A stretch of 64,000 nucleotides of DNA, from positions 124,001-188,000 of the forward strand of contig NZ_CP027194.1 of NCBI RefSeq assembly GCF_002970935.1. The letters are read 5' to 3'. A program made the translations under genes and the position numbers. Below are positions 7,621 to 17,088 of the stretch, piece by piece (positions within the stretch are counted from its first letter, which is position 1; each line of letters opens with the position of its first letter). The notes under the pieces are model-generated. The model searched no databases. It was given only the letters and a program-made list of their open reading frames with translations, and was not told where the DNA came from. The DNA comes from Lactobacillus sp. CBA3606 (GTDB lineage: Bacteria; Bacillota; Bacilli; Lactobacillales; Lactobacillaceae).

Positions 7621-7652
7621 ACGAGCTTGGGGTTAACCCTAGGCTCGTTTTT
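7621..7652 (+). terminator. Terminator of the antitoxin-like gene
   Basis: ACGAGC(TTGGGG)TTAA(CCCTAG)GCTCGTTTTT forms a stem with a T run. It shares its CGAGC core with terminators at 13475 and 35692. Confidence 0.8.
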
Positions 7653-7659
7653 GTGGCCT

Positions 7660-7708
7660 AAAAATCCCTTACACAGCAAGCCTTAAGTTGCCGGTGTAAG
7701 GGATTTTT
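7660..7708 (-). terminator. Terminator of hicD (works on both strands)
   Basis: Perfect 15-bp inverted repeat AAAAATCCCTTACAC (7660-7674) and GTGTAAGGGATTTTT (7694-7708), placed directly after the hicD stop. Confidence 0.85.
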
Positions 7709-7711
7709 GCA

Positions 7712-8638
7712 TTAATCAGTTTGGCTTTCAGCAAACTTTGTTTTGATGTAGTCCGCTGAAACTTGTAGTTTTTGTAACTCTTCAGGAGTGAGGTCGAGCT
7801 GAACCTGTTCGACAATCCCGTTACGGCCGACAATGGCTGGATAGGAGAGGTAGACACCGTATTCGTCACGATAGTTAGAGACTGGTAATTCAGTTAGGGC
7901 ATCGTTTAAAATAATATTGGTGAGGCGTACTGCGGCGGTCGCAACCCCATAACTCGTGTACTTCTTACCATGGAAGATGGTGAAGCCACCCCGACGAGCT
8001 TCCGTATCTAATTCCGCTAAATCCAACCCACGGTCAGCGGCTAGCGTTGTAATCGGTTGGTCGAAGACGCGAACCGTTGACCAAGCGGTAAATTGAGAGT
8101 TCCCGTGTTCACCTAAGTTATAACCAGTCACGGAGCGGGGATCCAAGTGGAGGCGGTCAGCGACGGCTCGTTTCATCCGTGCTGAGTCTAATAAAGTTCC
8201 CGTGCCAATCACGTGGGCTTTAGGTAGTCCAGTGACGGCTTGATAGATGGACGTGGTGACATCGACTGGATTCGTGATGGCAACAATGATGCCGTTAAAC
8301 CCGCTGGCCTTAATCTTAGTAGCGACTGCTTTGACTTGTTGGCTGGTAAAAGGAAGCTCGGCGAAGCGGTCATCGGTTGGGTTATCTTGAAGCTTAATAT
8401 TCCCTAGCGCAGAAATGATGACGTCGGCGTCTTTTAAGGCGGCGTAATCGTTAACAATGAGATTGGTGTGGGTCGGTAAGTTGGACATGGCATCCTTGAA
8501 ATCCAAGGCATCTGCTTCAACTTTACCCGTATTAGGGTCAATCAGGACTAAATCATCGGCAAAACCGTTGGCAACGATGTAATGGGCAGCGGTCGAACCA
8601 ACATGGCCCATTCCAATAATGGCAATTTTTCGTGACAT
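7712..8638 (-). CDS. hicD: L-2-hydroxyisocaproate dehydrogenase
   Basis: An NAD-dependent dehydrogenase of the lactate/malate dehydrogenase family, 308 residues. It reduces branched 2-keto acids such as 2-ketoisocaproate to L-2-hydroxy acids in the cytoplasm, linking amino acid catabolism to NAD regeneration. The Rossmann motif IGMGHVGS is at residues 8-15. The family signatures [26 protein letters not shown] and the catalytic-histidine motif [11 protein letters not shown] follow. The loop after SALGNIKLQ matches L-HicDH of Weissella/Lactobacillus rather than ordinary LDH. ATG 8638 is preferred over the frame's 8668 because AAAAGGAGTG stands 8 bases upstream of it. It is a single gene with a strong terminator. 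Confidence 0.9.
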   Translation of the reverse strand: MSRKIAIIGMGHVGSTAAHYIVANGFADDLVLIDPNTGKVEADALDFKDAMSNLPTHTNLIVNDYAALKDADVIISALGNIKLQDNPTDDRFAELPFTSQQVKAVATKIKASGFNGIIVAITNPVDVTTSIYQAVTGLPKAHVIGTGTLLDSARMKRAVADRLHLDPRSVTGYNLGEHGNSQFTAWSTVRVFDQPITTLAADRGLDLAELDTEARRGGFTIFHGKKYTSYGVATAAVRLTNIILNDALTELPVSNYRDEYGVYLSYPAIVGRNGIVEQVQLDLTPEELQKLQVSADYIKTKFAESQTD

Positions 8639-8804
8639 ATGAGTAACACTCCTTTTGATTTTTAACACTTCTTAACTAAACTACCATTATTCTCATTAAA
8701 TATAAATACTTTTCGTGATAATGGAGTGGCATGGGTCCCACTAAAAGTAAAATTAGGTTATAATTAAAACCATTATTATGGGTTATTTTAAAGGAGGGGC
8801 AGCT

Positions 8805-9989
8805 TTGCTTAAGCGCCTAAGAGAGTCTTCACTAATGTTTTGGTCGCTCGAAATTTTGATTGTAGCGGCTTTGATTTGGGTTTGTACGAAACTTGGCTTT
8901 TTATTTCAGCCGATTGGCACTTTTTTGAATGTGGTTTTCATGCCCATTGTTATTTCGGGATTTTTATTTTATATGCTCAATCCGCTCGTGAAAATGTTAA
9001 CCAAGGTCCATTATAAGCGGTTTCGAATTTCTCGAACGGGGGCAGTTACCATTGTCTTTGTGCTGCTAGTAGGGGTACTTGCTTATGGCGCCGTATCATT
9101 AATCCCGCGGCTGGTGACACAGGTCACACAGTTAATTTATAATTTGCCAAGTTTGACGACGGAGATTCAAAAGGCCGCCACTAAAATGATTAATAATAGT
9201 AGTATTTTGAAAAAAGTTGATTTGAGTGCTTATGTGAGTCAATTCAATGGCGAAATTAGTAAGTACGCGCAAAACTTTTTAGCCTCATTATCGACTAGTA
9301 TCGTGACCGTCATTTCAACGATTACTAGTGTGACCATCATGGCAATCACGATTCCAGTCGTGTTGTTTTACATGCTAAAAGATGGCGAGAAGTTCATTCC
9401 GGCCATCAGTCGTTTTTTGCCACGGAAACAACGGCCGGAAATCGTCGGCCTCATCCAAAAAATGGGCGATACGATTTCTAGTTATATTGGTGGTCAAGTG
9501 ATTGAATGTATCTTCGTTGGTACCTTTACTGCGATTGGCTACATGCTGATTTCACAACCATATGGCTTATTACTTGGGGTAGTCGCGGGGTTAGCGAATA
9601 TCATTCCTTATCTGGGACCGTATATTGGGATTGCGCCATCGTTAATTGTTGCGTTTACGCAATCACCGATGCAAGTCGTCTATGTGGTGATTATTGTGGT
9701 CATCGTGCAACAAGTTGATGGGAACTTAATCTACCCGAACATTATTGGGCGGACCCTGAAAATTCATCCATTGACCATTATCATCCTCTTATTAGCGGCG
9801 GGCAATATTGCAGGGATTTTAGGGATGATTTTAGCGATTCCATTCTACGCAGTGGTACGGACAGTCGTTGTTTATCTGTTTAATATTGTCCAATTGCGAA
9901 ATGCGGAAAACTTACGGATGCAGACCACCGTGTATCAACCACAACGAGCTAAAGCCACGCAACCGGCCACTAAAAAGACCAAAGCATAA
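8805..9989 (+). CDS. AI-2E family transporter (PerM/YdbI-like)
   Basis: A multi-spanning membrane protein of the AI-2E exporter superfamily, 394 residues. The pattern is typical: two N-terminal membrane helices, a soluble stretch (about residues 100-150), then paired helices with the signatures GYMLISQPYGLLLGVVAGLA and NIIPYLGPYIG near residues 250-275. The tail is basic and Ala/Thr/Lys-rich. Members export small molecules or ions; the substrate here is unknown. An AAAGGAGGGG site (8790-8799) lies inside the frame opened by ATG 8778, 7 bases before TTG 8805, so the TTG is taken as the start. Confidence 0.85.
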   Translation: MLKRLRESSLMFWSLEILIVAALIWVCTKLGFLFQPIGTFLNVVFMPIVISGFLFYMLNPLVKMLTKVHYKRFRISRTGAVTIVFVLLVGVLAYGAVSLIPRLVTQVTQLIYNLPSLTTEIQKAATKMINNSSILKKVDLSAYVSQFNGEISKYAQNFLASLSTSIVTVISTITSVTIMAITIPVVLFYMLKDGEKFIPAISRFLPRKQRPEIVGLIQKMGDTISSYIGGQVIECIFVGTFTAIGYMLISQPYGLLLGVVAGLANIIPYLGPYIGIAPSLIVAFTQSPMQVVYVVIIVVIVQQVDGNLIYPNIIGRTLKIHPLTIIILLLAAGNIAGILGMILAIPFYAVVRTVVVYLFNIVQLRNAENLRMQTTVYQPQRAKATQPATKKTKA

Positions 9990-10024
9990 ATATCTGAATC
10001 TGTGATTAACCGATGGAATGGCTA

Positions 10025-10033
10025 TGCTATAAT
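10025..10033 (+). promoter_or_regulatory. Extended -10 promoter for tagD
   Basis: TGCTATAAT is a perfect extended -10, about 48 bases before the tagD start. Confidence 0.65.
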
Positions 10034-10080
10034 GAATACTAACGATCAACATCCTGGCGATGTAGCAGGGAGTGAGTTTT

Positions 10081-10473
10081 TTGAAAAAAGTAATTACGTA
10101 TGGCACCTTTGACCTATTGCATAAGGGTCATATTCGACTTTTAAAACGGGCTAAAGCGCTGGGTGACCATCTTACCGTTTGTGTTTCGACGGATGAGTTC
10201 AATGCGCAAAAAGGCAAACATGCGTATACCTCCTTTGAGGATCGCAAGTATATTTTAGAAGCCATTAAATACGTTGATGAAGTGATTCCAGAAACATCGT
10301 GGGATCAAAAAATTAGTGACGTGGTGGATCATCAGATTGATGTTTTTGTAATGGGGGACGATTGGGAAGGTAAGTTTGATTTCCTAAAGGATTACTGCGA
10401 AGTCGTTTATCTCCCGCGTACAGCGGGCATCTCAACCTCCAAAATCAAAAAAGATCTCGGTGTTCCAGATTGA
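10081..10473 (+). CDS. tagD: Glycerol-3-phosphate cytidylyltransferase
   Basis: Converts CTP and glycerol 3-phosphate to CDP-glycerol, the donor for poly(glycerol phosphate) wall teichoic acid. At 130 residues it is nearly collinear with B. subtilis TagD: KKVITYGTFDLLHKGHIRLL with the catalytic HxGH, then STDEFNAQKGK, VFVMGDDWEGKFDFLKDYCE and the nucleotide-binding PRTAGISTSKIKK. GTG 10072 is also in frame, but GGGAGTGAG lies well placed before TTG 10081, and the homologues start at KKVITYG. It has its own promoter and terminator and is not next to other tag genes here. Function is well supported. Confidence 0.95.
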   Translation: MKKVITYGTFDLLHKGHIRLLKRAKALGDHLTVCVSTDEFNAQKGKHAYTSFEDRKYILEAIKYVDEVIPETSWDQKISDVVDHQIDVFVMGDDWEGKFDFLKDYCEVVYLPRTAGISTSKIKKDLGVPD

Positions 10474-10495
10474 ACTGAATAGGTCACCAACTTAA

Positions 10496-10526
10496 GATCC
10501 AGTGTGGGTAGCATTGGATTTTTTTG
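10496..10526 (+). terminator. tagD terminator
   Basis: GATCCAGTG and GCATTGGATTTTTTT form a hairpin with one wobble pair and a T run. Confidence 0.75.
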
Positions 10527-10591
10527 GGGCAATCAGACCGATGACGAATTAAGTAAGTGAATAAAAGACAGTTTTTTTGAAAGGAATTTTT

Positions 10592-12169
10592 ATGAATAAA
10601 TCAGAATTAGCAGCGGCAGTTGACACCCGCCGGACGTTTGCAATTATCTCTCATCCGGATGCTGGGAAAACAACGATTACTGAACAGATGCTGTTGTTTG
10701 GGGGCGTTGTGCGCCAAGCTGGGACGGTTAAAGCCCGTAAAAGTGGCAGTTTTGCCAAATCTGACTGGATGGAAATCGAAAAGAAGCGGGGCATTTCTGT
10801 CACGAGTTCGGTGATGCAGTTTGATTACGATGGCAAACGCATCAATATTTTGGATACCCCTGGACATGAGGACTTTTCAGAAGATACTTATCGGACGTTA
10901 ATGGCCGTTGATTCAGCGATCATGGTCATTGATTCAGCCAAAGGGATTGAACCACAAACGAAAAAACTCTTCCAAATTTGTAAAATGCGGGGGATTCCGA
11001 TTTTTACCTTCATGAATAAGTTAGATCGCGATGGCCGTGAACCGTTAGACCTCTTAAATGAAGTCGAAGAAGTCTTGGGCATTGAAACGTATCCAATGAA
11101 TTGGCCGATTGGGATGGGTAAAGGGTTAAAAGGCTTATACGACCGGTATAATCATCGGATTGAACTCTACCATAACGAAGCCCATGGGCGGACGTTCTTA
11201 CCATTGAATGAAGCGGGCGAAGTCACGGTTGAAAATGACCTGACGAAGGATAGTATTTATCGAGATGTCTTGGATGAGATGGAACTTATTGAAGCCGCCG
11301 GTAATGAATTCGATGAACAAAAAATCGCTGATGGGGATATGACCCCCGTCTTCTTCGGATCGGCCTTAACTAACTTTGGGGTTGAAACCTTCTTGAAGAC
11401 TTATTTAAAATATGCGCCGAAGCCAAATGTGCATAAGACACGCGCCGATACGATTATTAAGCCAACTGATGATGAATTTTCAGCATTTGTGTTCAAAATT
11501 CAGGCTAATATGAATCCTAATCACCGTGATCGGATTGCATTTGTTCGGATTTGTTCCGGTGAATTTGATCGTGGCATGGACGTCTTCTTACAACGAACCG
11601 GGAAGAAGATGCGGTTGAATAATTCGACACAATTCATGGCTGATACCCGTGAGACGGTTGAAACTGCGGTTGCGGGAGATATTGTCGGGTTATATGATAC
11701 TGGGAATTTCCAAATTGGCGATACCATTTATGATGGTAAACAAGCGATTCAGTTTGAAAAGTTGCCACAATTTACACCGGAACTCTTTATGCGCGTCACT
11801 GCGAAGAACGTCATGAAACAAAAGTCCTTCCATAAAGGGATTGAACAGTTGGTTCAAGAAGGGGCTGTCCAATTGTATACCTCGTATTCAACGGGCGACT
11901 ATGTGTTAGGGGCTGTTGGTCAACTTCAATTTGAAGTCTTCAAGTTCCGGATGCAAAATGAATATAATTCAGAAGTTGTCATGGAACCGATGGGGAATAA
12001 GACGGCACGCTGGATTGATCCGGCCCAACTAGATGAAAAGATGTCTAGTTCACGTAACTTACTTGTGAAGGATCAAGCTGGCGCCCCACTGTTCTTATTT
12101 GAAAATGCGTTTGCCGAACGTTGGTTCAGTGAGAAGTATCCAGACGTGAAGTTAACGGCTAAATTATAA
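10592..12169 (+). CDS. prfC: Peptide chain release factor 3
   Basis: A translational GTPase that recycles RF1/RF2 from ribosomes after termination. The 525-residue protein has the P-loop SHPDAGKTT near residue 24, the class-II switch segment [28 protein letters not shown], the [10 protein letters not shown] base-recognition motif, and the long C-terminal domains typical of RF3 ([40 protein letters not shown]). AAAGGA stands 6 bases before ATG 10592. The frame also opens at TTG 10577, but that overlaps the ribosome binding site. It is a single-gene unit. Identification is secure. Confidence 0.96.
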   Translation: MNKSELAAAVDTRRTFAIISHPDAGKTTITEQMLLFGGVVRQAGTVKARKSGSFAKSDWMEIEKKRGISVTSSVMQFDYDGKRINILDTPGHEDFSEDTYRTLMAVDSAIMVIDSAKGIEPQTKKLFQICKMRGIPIFTFMNKLDRDGREPLDLLNEVEEVLGIETYPMNWPIGMGKGLKGLYDRYNHRIELYHNEAHGRTFLPLNEAGEVTVENDLTKDSIYRDVLDEMELIEAAGNEFDEQKIADGDMTPVFFGSALTNFGVETFLKTYLKYAPKPNVHKTRADTIIKPTDDEFSAFVFKIQANMNPNHRDRIAFVRICSGEFDRGMDVFLQRTGKKMRLNNSTQFMADTRETVETAVAGDIVGLYDTGNFQIGDTIYDGKQAIQFEKLPQFTPELFMRVTAKNVMKQKSFHKGIEQLVQEGAVQLYTSYSTGDYVLGAVGQLQFEVFKFRMQNEYNSEVVMEPMGNKTARWIDPAQLDEKMSSSRNLLVKDQAGAPLFLFENAFAERWFSEKYPDVKLTAKL

Positions 12170-12304
12170 ATTAACGGCTTAAATGGGGATTACAGCAATT
12201 GATTGCGGTAAGCTCCGTTTTTATTTAGTTAAGCTTTTGGTTGGATAATGTTAAACTAGTTAAGATAACTTTTTTGATTACCATGATTGTAGGAGGCTAT
12301 TTTT

Positions 12305-13156
12305 TTGAATATTTTGATTGCGCTCATCCCGGCATTAGGTTGGGGATTAAATCCATTGTTATTATCGAAGATTGGCGGGAAGCCTGCCAATCAAACGCTT
12401 GGAACTGGAATTGGGGCGGTGATCGTTGGGATTATTGTCCAACTCATCTTTCAACCCACGGTGTCAACGACCACTTTCTGGCTAAGTGCCTTGTCAGGGG
12501 CTTTTTGGGTGCTCGGTCAAATTGGCCAGTATACGTCGTATTCACGAATGGGTGTTAGTTCGACGATGCCAATTTCAACCGGACTTCAATTAGTCGGGAC
12601 TTCCGTAATCGGGGTTTTGATGTTTGGCGAATGGTCAGGGGTGACAGCGAAGTTAGTTGGTTTTGCGGCGATTATTATTATGATTGTTGGGGTGGCCTTA
12701 ACCGCGGTCACTGATAACTCAGATAGTCGGGCCGGGTTAGCCAGCGGATTAATGATCCTAGTGCCAACGACGATTGGTTATTGGATTTACAGTGCGTTAC
12801 CAAAAGCAGTTTCGGCGTCTGGCGTCGCTATTTTCTTCCCGCAGATGGTCGGGATGTGTTTGGCCGCCGTCTTGTACGTGCTTTTGAGTCATCACGTGGT
12901 GGCATTTAAGCAACGGACCAGCTGGTTGAATGTGTTTGCCGGGTTAATCTTTGGGTTATCTGCTTTAGCGTATATCTTCTCAGCTAAAGCCAATGGTGTG
13001 GCAACGGCCTTTGTGATTACCCAGTTGAGTGTGGTTATTTCGACCTTAGGTGGCATGCTAGTGTTACATGAGACGAAATCACGGCGAGAATTACGGCTGA
13101 CTATTATTGGGTTGGCTTTGATCGTAGTCGGCAGTGTGATGACGGCTTTCTTATAA
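12305..13156 (+). CDS. GRP-family sugar uptake protein (GlcU/RbsU-like)
   Basis: A ten-helix membrane protein of the glucose/ribose porter family in the drug/metabolite transporter superfamily, 283 residues. The opening NILIALIPALGWGLNPLLLSK and ANQTLGTGIGA, then TYSRMGVSSTMPISTGLQLV, are family hallmarks. It should bring glucose or ribose across the membrane without phosphorylation. AGGAGG at 12291-12296 lies 8 bases before TTG 12305. The substrate cannot be told from sequence: related lactobacillus proteins are annotated as either ribose or glucose uptake. It is followed by a terminator and has no sugar-pathway neighbours. Confidence 0.85.
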   Translation: MNILIALIPALGWGLNPLLLSKIGGKPANQTLGTGIGAVIVGIIVQLIFQPTVSTTTFWLSALSGAFWVLGQIGQYTSYSRMGVSSTMPISTGLQLVGTSVIGVLMFGEWSGVTAKLVGFAAIIIMIVGVALTAVTDNSDSRAGLASGLMILVPTTIGYWIYSALPKAVSASGVAIFFPQMVGMCLAAVLYVLLSHHVVAFKQRTSWLNVFAGLIFGLSALAYIFSAKANGVATAFVITQLSVVISTLGGMLVLHETKSRRELRLTIIGLALIVVGSVMTAFL

Positions 13157-13165
13157 AAAAATTTT

Positions 13166-13203
13166 TCGAGGCGTTTGGGCTAAAAACTCAAGCGGCTTTT
13201 TTT
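13166..13203 (+). terminator. Terminator after the sugar transporter
   Basis: GAGGCGTTTGGG and CTCAAGCGGC form a stem with G-T pairs, followed by TTTTTTT. Confidence 0.65.
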
Positions 13204-13307
13204 GTTGGCATAAATTAATTGTCTAAACAATGGTCATGACGTGAAAAAAACGGTGGACCTGAACTAAACTAGCCCTTGAGATGAGCTTTTTGATTTGGGG
13301 GATGCGG

Positions 13308-13436
13308 ATGACAAAATGGCAGTGGCAAGTGGTACTCATTATTATTAGTAGTATTATTTTATTAATGCCGGCGCACGTGCGGGTGTTTTCGACGCCAGTG
13401 GTCGGGCAAGCGAGTAGGATCGTCGCGCCTGATTAA
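13308..13436 (+). CDS. Small membrane protein, 42 aa, unrecognised
   Basis: A short frame starts at ATG 13308, seven bases after a GGGG ribosome binding site (13297-13301). It encodes a 42-residue peptide: MTKWQWQVVLIIISSIILLM at the start forms one membrane helix, then PAHVRVFSTPVVGQASRIVA and a short end. A shared terminator follows at 13475-13509. This could be a small regulatory membrane peptide, a secreted peptide precursor, or chance. The good ribosome binding site and the terminator favour expression. No family is recognised. Confidence 0.45.
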   Translation: MTKWQWQVVLIIISSIILLMPAHVRVFSTPVVGQASRIVAPD

Positions 13437-13474
13437 ATCAGAGCACGGTTTGTTAACCAGCAATGATGATGAAA

Positions 13475-13509
13475 AAACGAGCTTGGGGGAAAAATCCTCA
13501 AGCTCGTTT
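13475..13509. terminator. Bidirectional terminator
   Basis: AAACGAGCTTGGGG (13475-13488) pairs with CCTCAAGCTCGTTT (13496-13509), with T runs on both sides. It serves the small ORF and the MucBP gene. Confidence 0.85.
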
Positions 13510-13516
13510 GGCGTTA

Positions 13517-14569
13517 TTAATAAATAAAATCAGCGGGATCTAAATCGGTTAAATAACGACCGGGTAAGTACCCACGGTCTTGAATCTGATACCACACCAC
13601 GCCGTTGTCATCAACTAGGCGTTCAGTTAATGCGACCCGCTCACCGTGAGTGACCGTGGTTAGGTAACGCCCATAAGGTTCCAAATAAGTATGCACCTGC
13701 TTATTTGGAACAAAGCTGACGCGACCAGTTTGGCGAACTTGACGTTTATTGCGCGCCCGATAACTCACGGGGAGCTTTGGTAATAATTGTTGACTATTAG
13801 TTAATTGTAAATGACTTTCAGGAATCCACTGATTATCACCAATCATGTACCAAATCGTCTGATCAGTGAGTTGTACCCGCATATACGTTTTATAAATACT
13901 CCCAGGTTGTAACGCCGTTAAATAAGTAGTCGTCGTGGCTCCTGGGGTTGGCAAAACTGGGGTGGTCGTTTTTATTTGAATAAAGCCGGTGCTTAAATCG
14001 GTTTTAAGCCAAGTCTGATTGCGATAAAAAAAGAGCACGGTTTTTGAATGGGTCGTATATTCACCGTTCAAGTCCCCGACGGAGCGTAGTAGTTTAAAGC
14101 CAGCGACAGTGGGTGCCGTGACTTGGTAAGGCTGGCCTAATTTGCCCCGGGTCATGGTAGGGAGTCCAATGAGTTGACGTTGGTCAATATCATAGGCATA
14201 AACCCACACCGGTTGTCCGGCTTGGCGCTCATAGGTTAAAATGATTTGGGCTTGCGGTGCGGTGAACCACCGGGTTAGGCCAGCAATGTTGACGAGATGA
14301 TAGCCAGCAATGGTAACTTCAGGCAGGTGAATCTCGGCGCCGACAAAACCGGCAATCATTTCAGTGGGTTGTAATTCATGACCAGCGGCATCCAAGTGAT
14401 GGACTAGGATTAAGGCATCCGTGTGTTGGACAGCAGGTGTCGCAGCTTGGTCGCTAGCTGGGACTGTTGTGGTCGTTTCGGCAGCTGTCGCAGCGACCAC
14501 TTTAGGTCCGGCGCCGACCGGATTATTGAGGTCGTGCAACATTGATTTTAAACGATCGAGAAAATGCAC
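13517..14569 (-). CDS. MucBP-domain protein with SH3-like repeats, no export signal
   Basis: GAAAGGAG precedes GTG 14569 by 7 bases, giving 350 residues; the frame extends further upstream without a better site. After a short N-terminus and a Thr/Ala-rich linker come two MucBP-like repeats. The first is near residues 50-115 (GFVGAEIHLPEVTIAGYHLV), the second near 120-190 (GKLGQPYQVTAPTVAGFKLL). Two SH3-like blocks follow, one around IWYMIGDNQWIPESHL and one ending in VWYQIQDRGYLPGRYLTDLD. Such domains normally bind mucin or cell wall outside the cell. There is no signal peptide or LPXTG anchor, so export is unexplained. It may be non-classically secreted, or the true N-terminus may have been lost. 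Confidence 0.75.
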   Translation of the reverse strand: MHFLDRLKSMLHDLNNPVGAGPKVVAATAAETTTTVPASDQAATPAVQHTDALILVHHLDAAGHELQPTEMIAGFVGAEIHLPEVTIAGYHLVNIAGLTRWFTAPQAQIILTYERQAGQPVWVYAYDIDQRQLIGLPTMTRGKLGQPYQVTAPTVAGFKLLRSVGDLNGEYTTHSKTVLFFYRNQTWLKTDLSTGFIQIKTTTPVLPTPGATTTTYLTALQPGSIYKTYMRVQLTDQTIWYMIGDNQWIPESHLQLTNSQQLLPKLPVSYRARNKRQVRQTGRVSFVPNKQVHTYLEPYGRYLTTVTHGERVALTERLVDDNGVVWYQIQDRGYLPGRYLTDLDPADFIY

Positions 14570-14706
14570 AAGACCACTCCTTTCATAAAAAAGTTTATTA
14601 AGTATAGTATAACGCAATCATTACCGTTCTGGCATGGTTTAAGTGAATTGTAAAAAGTGCGTCGTCAATCTCGTGTATACTAAGATCAAATAGGGGGAAG
14701 TTGGCA

Positions 14707-15588
14707 ATGAATTTAAAACAGTTACGGTATTTTTTAGCAGTGGCTGAAGAGGGCCAGATGACAGCTGCCGCGAAGCGTTTGCACGTGGCACAACCACCCT
14801 TGAGCTATCAGATTAAACAACTAGAGTTGGAACTCGGTGTAGTCTTATTTAAGCGACTACCCCAAGGTGTTACGGTGACGGCGGCTGGGCAATTATTAGT
14901 TGGCTACGCCCAGCAGCTGACGCAGTTGTCGGCGACCGCTGAAAATAAGGTCCGGGCGTTGGCGCAGGGGATTACGGGCACTTTGAATTTAGGGACGGTC
15001 TCATCATCGGCGGGCGTCATGCCGAATCAGGCACTGTTGCAGTGGTTGAAACAACATCCAGATGTTCAGTTAGACTTAACCGAGGGGAATACATATGAAT
15101 TATTAGATGATCTCCATAAACGACTGTTAGATGTCGCTATCTTGCGAACGCCGTTTAATCAGCAACACTTAGTTTGTCGCTATTTTCCGGCGGAACGAAT
15201 GGTTGCGGTGTTGCCTCGCCGTTATTCGCAATTCGCACAGCGGCGGCAATTACGATTAAGCGACCTTGAGCAGTTACCCCTAATCAAATATCGGCGTTTT
15301 AATGAGCTATTTCATATGGCATTTTTGGAACAAGCGTTTGAACCAAGCTATGTGATGACTTGTGATGATGCACGGACAGCGATGCATTGGGCTGAACAAC
15401 AGATTGGGGTGGCCCTAGTACCCCGTACTTTAGCCGAAACGTATGACGGTGGTCAAGTGATGATTCGCTCGTTAGCTGACCGGCGATTCGATACACAATT
15501 AGTCTTAGCGACAACCCCAGAGTCACTGGCAACGCCTATGGTGGCTGGTTTGCTGGCCCAATTCCCCCAAGCTCAAGCGCTAGACTGA
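14707..15588 (+). CDS. LysR-family transcriptional regulator
   Basis: The 293-residue product opens with the LysR winged helix-turn-helix: MNLKQLRYFLAVAEEGQMTA, AAKRLHVAQPPLSYQIKQLE and the LGVVLFKRLPQGVTVTAAG wing. A periplasmic-binding-like effector domain spans about residues 90-290. GGGGGAAG at 14692-14699 places the start at ATG 14707; TTG 14701 is also in frame. It is divergent from the MucBP gene and lies 228 bases upstream of a TauE-type exporter that it may control, as LysR proteins often regulate a neighbour. The inducer is unknown. Confidence 0.9.
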   Translation: MNLKQLRYFLAVAEEGQMTAAAKRLHVAQPPLSYQIKQLELELGVVLFKRLPQGVTVTAAGQLLVGYAQQLTQLSATAENKVRALAQGITGTLNLGTVSSSAGVMPNQALLQWLKQHPDVQLDLTEGNTYELLDDLHKRLLDVAILRTPFNQQHLVCRYFPAERMVAVLPRRYSQFAQRRQLRLSDLEQLPLIKYRRFNELFHMAFLEQAFEPSYVMTCDDARTAMHWAEQQIGVALVPRTLAETYDGGQVMIRSLADRRFDTQLVLATTPESLATPMVAGLLAQFPQAQALD

Positions 15589-15816
15589 TTTTTTGAAATC
15601 GATATCTAATTTTTTAATGGCTATTCTGTCAGAAAAGCTGATTGATTAGGACTGTTGACGGTTACATCATCTTTTAAGCCCATCGTTTAATGAGCTTAGA
15701 AGATGGGGTAATTGCTTGATGTGACAAGGATTTGCTGATGTATTCTTAATCATTAGGTCGTCGTGAAATTAAATGGTACACTAACAATTGAAACTTAAAA
15801 GGTGAGGGTGACACAC

Positions 15817-16662
15817 GTGACATATTCATTATTATTATTGTTGGGCGTCGGCTTATTAGCTGGCATTTTTGGTGCAATTCTAGGGATTGGTGGGGGCTTA
15901 ATTATTACGCCGGTCCTGACGTTAGGGATGGGACTAGATATTAAATATGCGATTGGGGCCAGTATCATTGCCGTAATTGCGACTAGTTCAGGCGCGACAA
16001 TTGCGTATTTAAAAGACGACATGTTGAATTTAAGAGTGGCCATGTTCTTAGAGATTGCAACCACCGTGGGGGCAGTTTTGGGGGCCGTGTTGACGGGCCT
16101 TGTTCATGCGAACTTTCTTTATTTCTTATTTGGCGCACTATTAGTTTTCACAACTTACAATATGATTCGCAAGTTGCTCAGTAAAGCCAGCGATGCACAG
16201 AATGTGCAAGCGGATCAGTTAGCGACGAAGCTCAATTTAAATGGGACTTACTATGATAAGGCGCTTAAAGAACAAGTTGATTATCAAGTTCAAAACGTTC
16301 CGGGCGGATTTACCATGATGTTTGGTGCCGGCTTTGCGAGTGGGTTATTAGGTATCGGTAGTGGGGCCTTCAAGGTGTTAGCTATGGATACGATTATGCA
16401 TATGCCGCTCAAGCCATCATCCGCGACGTCCAACTTAATGATGGGCGTTACTGCAGCGGCCAGTGCGATGGTTTACTTCTTTAATGGGTCAATTAAACCT
16501 GGAATTGCGGCGCCGTTAGCGATTGGCATCTTAGTCGGGGCCTTAATTGGAACCCGGATTATGGAGCATTTAAAACCACGTTTAATTCGGATGATTTTCG
16601 TACCGGTCATGCTTTACTTAGGCATCCAAATGATTGCTAAAGGATTTGGGGTGACCATCTAA
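15817..16662 (+). CDS. TauE/SafE-family membrane exporter
   Basis: An eight-helix membrane protein of the TauE/SafE (DUF81) family, 281 residues. It carries the duplicated family motif GIFGAILGIGGGLIITPVL near residue 16 and GFASGLLGIGSGAFKVLAM near residue 175. Members move sulfonates, sulfite or other organic anions. AAGGTGAGG (15799-15807) is 9 bases before GTG 15817; in-frame GTG codons at 15802 and 15808 overlap that site. The stop overlaps the ATG of the DUF1634 gene by one base, so the pair is translationally coupled. The LysR gene upstream is a likely regulator. Confidence 0.88.
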   Translation: MTYSLLLLLGVGLLAGIFGAILGIGGGLIITPVLTLGMGLDIKYAIGASIIAVIATSSGATIAYLKDDMLNLRVAMFLEIATTVGAVLGAVLTGLVHANFLYFLFGALLVFTTYNMIRKLLSKASDAQNVQADQLATKLNLNGTYYDKALKEQVDYQVQNVPGGFTMMFGAGFASGLLGIGSGAFKVLAMDTIMHMPLKPSSATSNLMMGVTAAASAMVYFFNGSIKPGIAAPLAIGILVGALIGTRIMEHLKPRLIRMIFVPVMLYLGIQMIAKGFGVTI

Positions 16663-17039
16663 TGATTCAAAAAAACAGTAAAGCGGCTGAGATGCGGCAA
16701 GTCGAACGACTAATTGGCCGTATCTTACGTATTGGGGTCATTGTTTCGGCGTTAGTGATTGGTCTGGGCCTTATTTTGATGGTGATGCGCGGTAATGGTG
16801 GCTATCCCAATGGGATTCAACCGACCGGATTCCGAACTATTTTTAATGGTGTCATGGCTTTAAAACCCTATGCAGTTATTATGTTGGGCCTATTTTTACT
16901 GATTTTAACGCCTACCTTGCGGGTAGTGGTGTCAATCTATGCCTTTGCGATCGAAAAGGATCACCTCTACGTTTGGATTACGACGTTAGTCTTAGTCATT
17001 TTAATCATTGCGTCAGTCATCGGTTATTTAGGGCATTAA
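16662..17039 (+). CDS. DUF1634 membrane protein, TauE partner
   Basis: A 125-residue protein with three predicted membrane helices (RILRIGVIVSALVIGLGLIL, PYAVIMLGLFLLILTPTLRV, LYVWITTLVLVILIIASVIG) separated by a short extracytoplasmic loop. It fits DUF1634, which is often encoded right after a TauE/SafE exporter and is thought to be its partner. Its ATG overlaps the exporter's stop codon (TAATG), so the two are co-translated. The function of DUF1634 is not established. Confidence 0.85.
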   Translation: MIQKNSKAAEMRQVERLIGRILRIGVIVSALVIGLGLILMVMRGNGGYPNGIQPTGFRTIFNGVMALKPYAVIMLGLFLLILTPTLRVVVSIYAFAIEKDHLYVWITTLVLVILIIASVIGYLGH

Positions 17040-17052
17040 ATTTAATATAATA

Positions 17053-17088
17053 AGAGAACGCTGATAATTATTGTCGGCGTTCTCTTTT
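17053..17088 (+). terminator. Terminator of the TauE-DUF1634 operon
   Basis: AGAGAACGC (17053-17061) pairs with GCGTTCTCT (17077-17085), followed by a T run. Confidence 0.85.

Noticed and set aside
12241-12558. 105-codon frame overlapping the start of the sugar transporter
   Set aside because: The GRP transporter frame has a perfect AGGAGG start and family motifs; this overlap has neither.
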